This document shows positions 14,400-19,481 of a stretch of 19,481 bases of DNA, one piece after another. The notes beneath the pieces were generated by a model. It was not told the DNA's origin and made no database searches. It saw only the letters and a program-made list of their open reading frames with translations. The stretch comes from Monoraphidium neglectum (Eukaryota > Chlorophyta > Chlorophyceae > Sphaeropleales > Selenastraceae). Position numbers and translations under genes: made by a program. The DNA lies in NCBI RefSeq assembly GCF_000611645.1, contig NW_014013594.1, positions 35,139-54,619 of the forward strand, given 5' to 3'. The number at the start of each line of letters is the position of its first letter. The stretch's first letter is position 1.

Positions 14400-15339
14400 T
14401 GCTGGCTGCCACAAAGGCACTTCCAAACTCGATGTGTGGGGATCCATGGTGCCAACCTCGGTTTTTGGAATGCGGCCTTGGCTGATCATTTGCTGCAATT
14501 TCATTCCAGTGCCCCATTTCCTATACACACCGGAAGTATAGCAAGCGTGCAAACACTGTCCAGGACCTTCCGAAGTTAACAGCTCGGCAGTGGGTTGGCC
14601 TCCCCTGTGTTTTGGGCAAATTTGGCAAAGAGGGCCACCCCTGCATGCATAAAGGTCATGCATGAGAGCATGACCCCAGAAAATGATGGCAGGCATCCTA
14701 TGAGTGATGGTATGAGTCAAGGCGCTCGCGCCGTCCTATTTTCTCCCCCCCCCCCAGGCGCCATGGATTTCGCCCTGTCCTAACACTCCCCGCCCACCTC
14801 ACGCTTGCTGCATCGATGATGGTGCACGCCATCTCATTGTGCAAACGAACGAAAGATTATTGCCGCATCGGTGGCCTCAAAGAGGATGCACCAAGTAGCG
14901 GTTGTGTGCGGGCGCCATGCTTCCCTGCTCTGTGTGTAGAGATGACCACGCACCTGACTGGTCCCCTGCTTGCTTGCTGTTTGCCAATCTGTCATACTTG
15001 CATTGTAAATTCATGCAGTACTCGCAAATGAAGCGCAGGAGTTTGATATCAAATGAATCAGGAATGCCTATGTTGCAGTTGCTGTTGCAGCTGCTGTACT
15101 GCCGGTACATTAGATGTTACTATGTTGTTTGCGCCGGCCAGTTACGCACCATGCACCAAGCGCGACGACGGGTGACGTACTCAGGCGCCTACAATATCAT
15201 GGGCGTCGAGTTGCGTAGTTTGTGTGGCAGCATACTGTATCGTTCAAACGCTAGTACCCACACCCACGCTGAGATCCCGCGATCTGATATCATACGTAAC
15301 GTGTGTCCCAGCTTCGTGTCCTACATTTAGATCAATGTG
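14400..15339. other. Intergenic: CAP 3' region and SET gene promoter
   Basis: About 940 bases between two plus-strand genes. It contains an acceptor-like TTTTCT + C11 + AG ending at 14757, followed by GCGCCATGG, which could be a UTR intron border of either neighbour. A TGTAA at 15004..15008 is the only such motif I see after the CAP stop, but it is ~600 nt away. The plus-strand frame 14902..15330 has no recognisable domain, and nothing else here supports a gene. Confidence 0.45.
15004..15008 (+). terminator. Possible TGTAA poly(A) signal of CAP gene
   Basis: TGTAA about 605 nt after the CAP stop codon at 14399. It fits the chlorophycean signal, but the distance is long for a 3' UTR and the motif is short. 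Confidence 0.2.
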
Positions 15340-18161
15340 ATGGCGCCTAAGGCAAAGCTTAAGGCCCTCACGAGCCGTGCAAAGCACGAAGCACTGGGTG
15401 AAGAGCCCCGCAACAGTTTTGTACACTTGAACTCCTATGTCTTCGTCCTCACATCGATCGTCTTTGCTGTGCTTGGGTGGCAGGTTGCTACCTGGCCAGC
15501 CAGGGGCACCAGCAGTGTGGCTGGCATGGTTGTGCCCGATTGCAGCAGTGGCCCCAACGCAGCGGGATGGGTGCCACCCTGGCTGGCGCGGCTGACGGGC
15601 AGGGATGATGCCGTGCCTCGCCTGATCAAGTGGCTTGAAGGCGGTGGCGTGAACACGAGCGCCATGCGCATTAGCACGTCTGGCGGGATGCGAGGCCTCG
15701 AGGTGGGGCCGGAACGGCAGGGGCGCAGCAGGTTCGCGGTCGCAAGTGGCAGCACAGGAAGCAGACCTGAAGCATGAGGTTGGCATGCAATTTTCATTAG
15801 TGATTTTGGAATGTTGCCTTCTATCCTCCGGTGCTCTATGGCACTCCTGCGCCATGAGCCTGTTCCCGCCACCTCGATGTGCCGCGCGCGTCACCAGGCG
15901 ACGCGCGCTGCTGTGGCTGGTGACGTGCTGCTGTCACTCCCGACTGCGTTCTGCCTATCCATCACTACCTGCACCCACGGGTGAGCTTGTGAGCTGAAAC
16001 ACAACAGGAACAGGTTTAGATCCTGCCGGGTGCATGGCCATTGTTGAGGGGCACTGTTTGCAGGGCAGCCTAGCCAAGCGGCACCCCATGCGCATGCTGC
16101 AAACGCCGTTTGATGAGGCCCTGCGCCAGCATGCCTCCTCCGCCGCCCCACCCTGCTGCACCCCTGGCAACCCAAACACAGTCTGGCGCTCGCGCCGCGC
16201 CTGCAGCAGCTGCGTGGCCTGGGCGGCGACGACGAGGACGTGGTCGTGGTGGCGGACGCGCTGGTGCTGCTGGCCGAGGCGCTGGTGGCGGGGGAGGCCA
16301 GCCCCTGGAGCAACTTCTTGGAGACGCTGCCGCGCGAGTATGACACGCCCCTCAACTACACGTGAGGGGCTGCTTTACGGGGGGGTGTGGGGGCGGGGGC
16401 GCCAGGCCGGCAAGAGGGGCATGCGGAGGCGGTGCGTGCGCTGAGGGATGCTGACGGCGCAGCTGAGCGGAGGCCTGGGCGGCTGTTGCACGTCAATGCA
16501 GATTGGTGGTAAATTTGCATTTATAACTCTGTCTACCCTCACTCCACCCCCTCCCGTCCTAGATCCCCGGGCTGCTCCGCGCTCCTGGAGGCGTTGCCAT
16601 GCCTGGCTGACGCAGCGCAGGGCCGCCGCAACGCACTCCTGCGCGCGCTCCCAACCGTGCGCGCCGCGCTCCAGGCGCTGCCCGGCGGCGCGTTGGTCCG
16701 CCGCATGAGCGACTGCGCGCTGCTGTCGGCGATGACGTGGGCGGCCGCCGCGACAGGCACGCGCATGCTGGCGCTCTCGGCGCGCGACGCGACAGAGGCG
16801 TCCGCGGCGCGGTTCGGCGCGGGGAGCGGCGGCGCGGCGCGCGTGCGGCTGCCGGGGTGGATGCCGGACGTCGGTGTGATGGTACCCCTGGTAGACCTGC
16901 TGAACCACCCTGGCCCGGGGCAGCTGGTGAGCCAGGGGGTGCAGCGGGGTGGGCTCGGCGGAGGCGAGGGCGGGGCATCGCTAGGCTGAGGCCCTTCAGC
17001 CTAATGGGCATTGAAGACAGCCTGCCTGTGTCGCGCAATGCGCTGGTTAGAGCAGGGTAGCGGGGCGCCCGGAAGCCGAGGCGGCGCAGCCTCGAGCCCT
17101 TGGTGGCATGGGGCTGCACCTCTCGCGCTCACCAGGCCTCGCCGCCCTGCGGCCGCTACACGCCGCGTCAGGCCAACTGCCGCGTCGACGGCACTGCGTC
17201 CGCCTTCACCGTCACCGCCACGCGCGTCATCTCCCCGGGTGACGCGCTGCTGTTCGACTACCGCCTGATGGAGAGCTCGTACTGCAACTGGCGGTGGCTG
17301 CTGGAGTACGGCCTCACACTGGAGGAGACAGGGGAGGACGCTGCCGCCACCGCTGCCACTGCTACCGACGTCGGAGATGGGGGTGGCGGCCGCGGCAGCG
17401 GGCTGCAGCTGTACGACCAGCGCGGCGAGCCTGTGGAGCCGGCGGAGCCAGAGGCGCCCGCAGCGGAAGCCACGGCGGTGCCAGCGGTTGCTTACGACAA
17501 AAACGGTGACCCCATTCCGACGGAGGAGGGCGGCGGCGCGGCTGCGGGGGCTGATGGCCGCGCAGCTGCTTTGCCGCTGCGGCCGCTGGACTGCTTTGGG
17601 TTCCGCCTGTCACTGGACGAGCTGCTGCAGCAAAACGGCAGCAGCGGCGGCAGCAGCGGCGGCAGCGCGACTGAGGCGGGCCTGGCGGACGCTAGGAGCG
17701 CCGCTGCGGCGCGGCTCACGGCGGCGGGTCTGGGGGAGGCGCTGGACGCGGAGGTGCGCGGCGGCCGCATCGACGCGGGGCTGCTGCGGTGGATCGGCAT
17801 AGCCCTCGGGACGTTCCGGGACGTCGGGGCCGCGGGCGCAGGCCGGGGCCCCCGAGGCGCCGAGGACGAGGCCGCGCTCCTGCAGCGGCTGCAGAGCATA
17901 CAGGGCGCCGCCGGCCAGCTGGCGGACGTGCTGCGGCGGCGCCGCCCGGCGGCGGCGGCGGCGCTGGCTGCTGCGCCGGCGGCGGAGTGCGGCCAGTGCC
18001 CGCGGCTGCCGGCCGTGGTAGGGGCGGCCCTGGGGTCGCTGGACGCAGCGGTGGTGCGGCTGTCAACGCTAGCGGCGGACGGGGAGGCACTGGGCCGGGT
18101 GTTCACGCAGCCATGGCTTGCGGCGCATCACCGACGCCAGCAGCAGCAGGGCGAGCGGTAG
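15340..18161 (+). CDS. SET-domain (Rubisco LSMT/SETD-type) protein with N-terminal membrane anchor
   Basis: SET proteins of this type transfer methyl groups from S-adenosylmethionine to lysine on non-histone targets; the substrate is unknown here. Exons are 15340..15702, 15898..15980, 16182..16361, 16563..16926 and 17136..18161 (2016 nt, 671 aa), all in phase. Residues 33-52 (YVFVLTSIVFAVLGWQVATW) form one hydrophobic segment after a basic N-terminus, suggesting a type II signal anchor. The split SET domain follows: RLIKWLEGGGVNTSAMRI, then RGLEATRAAVAGDVLLSLP (~118-138), SPWSNFLETLP (~192-202), MVPLVDLLNHP (~315-325, the NHxxxP-type site), and ISPGDALLFDYR (362-373) with the likely catalytic Tyr372, then NWRWLLEYGL. 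The C-terminal ~280 residues are Ala/Gly/Ser-rich with a helical region resembling the substrate-binding half of LSMT-like proteins. The start is the ATG at 15340, after a GTG. The last exon is intact to TAG. Confidence 0.88.
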
Positions 18162-19012
18162 GTGGTGGCGCGCATGGCTGTGCCGCATCTGTGGCCTGAC
18201 TCCATAAATGTGTGCTTGCACAAACAGCCGGCAAGACAGCACAAACTGAACACAACATGGGGCATGGGGCTGCTGCTGAGCCAGGGGTGAACTGTACACA
18301 AAGGGCACCGGAGGGAACCTGCATGATCGCAAAATGTGATGGTGCCAGCTGGGAGGGGTCCCCAGTCAGCAGGTATGCAGCTGCAGGCCTGCCCTCCCTG
18401 CAAGTGGGGAATGCCATATGCTGCACGTCCGCGGGGTGGTTCTGCCCCCCGTTCACCAGCCCTGCTTGAGCTGCTGCATGTTTACTTGGGGCCTTGTGGA
18501 TTCTTGGGGGCGCCAAGCCCTACTTCATTCAGAACGTTATGACTGCAAAGGTGCCTGCTGATCTGCCCTTTGATTGGCCGCTGAACTTCTGGCCGCCATT
18601 GTCCAGGCACCTGCGCGTTTGATGCCGGCAAACTGCACTTGCAGCAGATCAATGCCCTTCTCCTGACATATCAGGGAGGGATTGAACATGAACTGCTTTT
18701 GCCTTTGACCGCGCGAGTATCTTTGACTGCTGGAACACACCCTGCGTAACGTTACATGTGAGAGAATGGAGCTGGCAGCCTCAAACCACCCCAGCAGAGG
18801 ATTAGCTTACCGACCCCAAGTGCCAACGATTTTGCAGCCAGGCCTGCATTTCAGGACAGACGGGTATCTTTATACACTGCAGTACGTGTTGTACGGGATG
18901 CACGCCAACAGTACTCAAACTACACAAAACACCTGGCGGCCTCCCAGGTGGATCACAGCAGCAAAGGAGCGCACACTCTGATGAGCGGAAAGAAGTTCCC
19001 CTGTGCCTGGCG
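18162..19012. other. Intergenic: convergent 3' region
   Basis: About 850 bases between the SET gene stop (plus, 18161) and the terminal exon of a minus-strand gene (stop at 19013). Both 3' UTRs should lie here. I saw no TGTAA on the plus strand in the first 500 bases. Open frames are short and unrecognisable. Confidence 0.45.
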
Positions 19013-19106
19013 TCACCGCAGCAGGCCGCCGTCCTTGATGGCCCCCACTAGCTGCTTGACGCCCCCCAGGGTGTGATGCTTCAGGCCTAGGCTGACCGTC
19101 AACGGC
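19013..19106 (-). CDS. Terminal exon of an unrecognised gene entering from the right edge
   Basis: After the acceptor CCACACACACAG, one nucleotide plus 30 codons and a TGA read PLTVSLGLKHHTLGGVKQL followed by VGAIKDGGLLR. The composition is protein-like and ends in a helix-like segment, unlike the surrounding DNA. The family is not recognised. The upstream intron holds a TG/CG repeat (19109..19283 on the plus strand). Upstream exons may begin around 19300-19481, where a minus-strand frame (ALEAIPLFVAVALHWGGLG) is open, but I could not place a donor with matching phase 2. The rest of the gene is outside the window. It could also be a chance frame. Confidence 0.45.
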
Positions 19107-19108
19107 CT

Positions 19109-19283
19109 GTGTGTGTGGAAGAGTGTGGGTGGTGTGCAAGAGTGAGGTTGCAGGTGTGTGTGTGAGGGTTCGTGATTCTGCAGGTTGAGGGTGTACGTGC
19201 GAGGGTGTGTGGTTGCGTATGTCATTGCATGTGTGTGTGTGTGTGTGTTTGTGTGTATGTGTGTGTGTGTGCGCGCGCGCGTG
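19109..19283. repeat. TG-rich tract with (GT)n and (CG)n core
   Basis: Imperfect GTGTG blocks run from 19109, culminating in nearly pure GT from 19231 to 19270 and then CG to about 19281. It lies in the intron before the right-edge terminal exon (CA-rich on that coding strand). Strict purine-pyrimidine alternation can favour Z-DNA. It is very similar in composition to the tract at 1..104. Confidence 0.85.
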
Positions 19284-19481
19284 GTGCAGCAGGTGTACAA
19301 ATGAGTTAGGCACATCAACGCTGTCGCGCTGCTTGGTGCCAGCGCAGCGGGCATACGCCGCACCTGCTGCAGTAAGGGTGAGCCGCTTTATGCAGCCTAA
19401 CCCGCCCCAATGCAAAGCTACCGCCACGAACAGCGGTATGGCTTCGAGCGCGGCGCAACAGCCCACCCCAATTACCCCCCC

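Noticed and set aside
16927..17135. Possible structured RNA or tRNA in the GC-rich SET intron
   Set aside because: No cloverleaf arms or conserved T-loop GTTCRANNC could be matched; it is an ordinary phase-0 intron (GTGAGC...CACCAG).

Overview
The window looks like nuclear DNA of a green alga (core chlorophyte, probably Chlorophyceae). The genes are split into many short exons with GT-AG introns of roughly 60 to 320 bases. Coding DNA is GC-rich with strong third-position G/C, Ala/Gly/Gln-rich linkers are common, and there are long CAG arrays and TG/CG tracts. The gene products also fit: a ciliary doublet-microtubule protein (PACRG), a plastid-type homoserine kinase, a PLATZ-type plant transcription factor, a SET protein of the Rubisco LSMT type and a secreted CAP protein. 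PACRG implies a lineage that makes cilia at some life stage. The species cannot be fixed from the sequence.

Layout, left to right. (1) About 188-1733, minus: the 5' exons of an unrecognised protein that runs off the left edge through a TG/CG-rich intron. (2) 2207-4265, minus: PACRG, 7 exons, 306 aa. (3) 5023-6831, minus: homoserine kinase, 5 exons, 358 aa. (4) 7816-12129, minus: a very long PLATZ-domain protein with a polyglutamine N-terminal half, interrupted by one in-frame TAG in the continuous reading. (5) 12661-14399, plus: secreted CAP/SCP-like protein, 4 exons, 367 aa, divergent from the PLATZ gene. (6) 15340-18161, plus: membrane-anchored SET-domain methyltransferase-like protein, 5 exons, 671 aa. 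(7) 19013-19106, minus: the last exon of a gene entering from the right edge, behind a TG-repeat intron.

Exon models were built by hand. GT/AG sites were chosen so that reading phase is kept across every junction and known family motifs continue across the splice. For PACRG, homoserine kinase, the PLATZ domain, CAP and SET, all phases close exactly. The genes do not form an operon or an obvious pathway; they look like ordinary independent nuclear genes. The least ordinary locus is the PLATZ gene: three long CAG tracts, a single TAG between the polyQ region and the PLATZ domain, loss of several canonical zinc ligands, and a stop codon that overlaps a TGTAA motif. I saw no convincing mobile element, CRISPR array, rRNA or tRNA.
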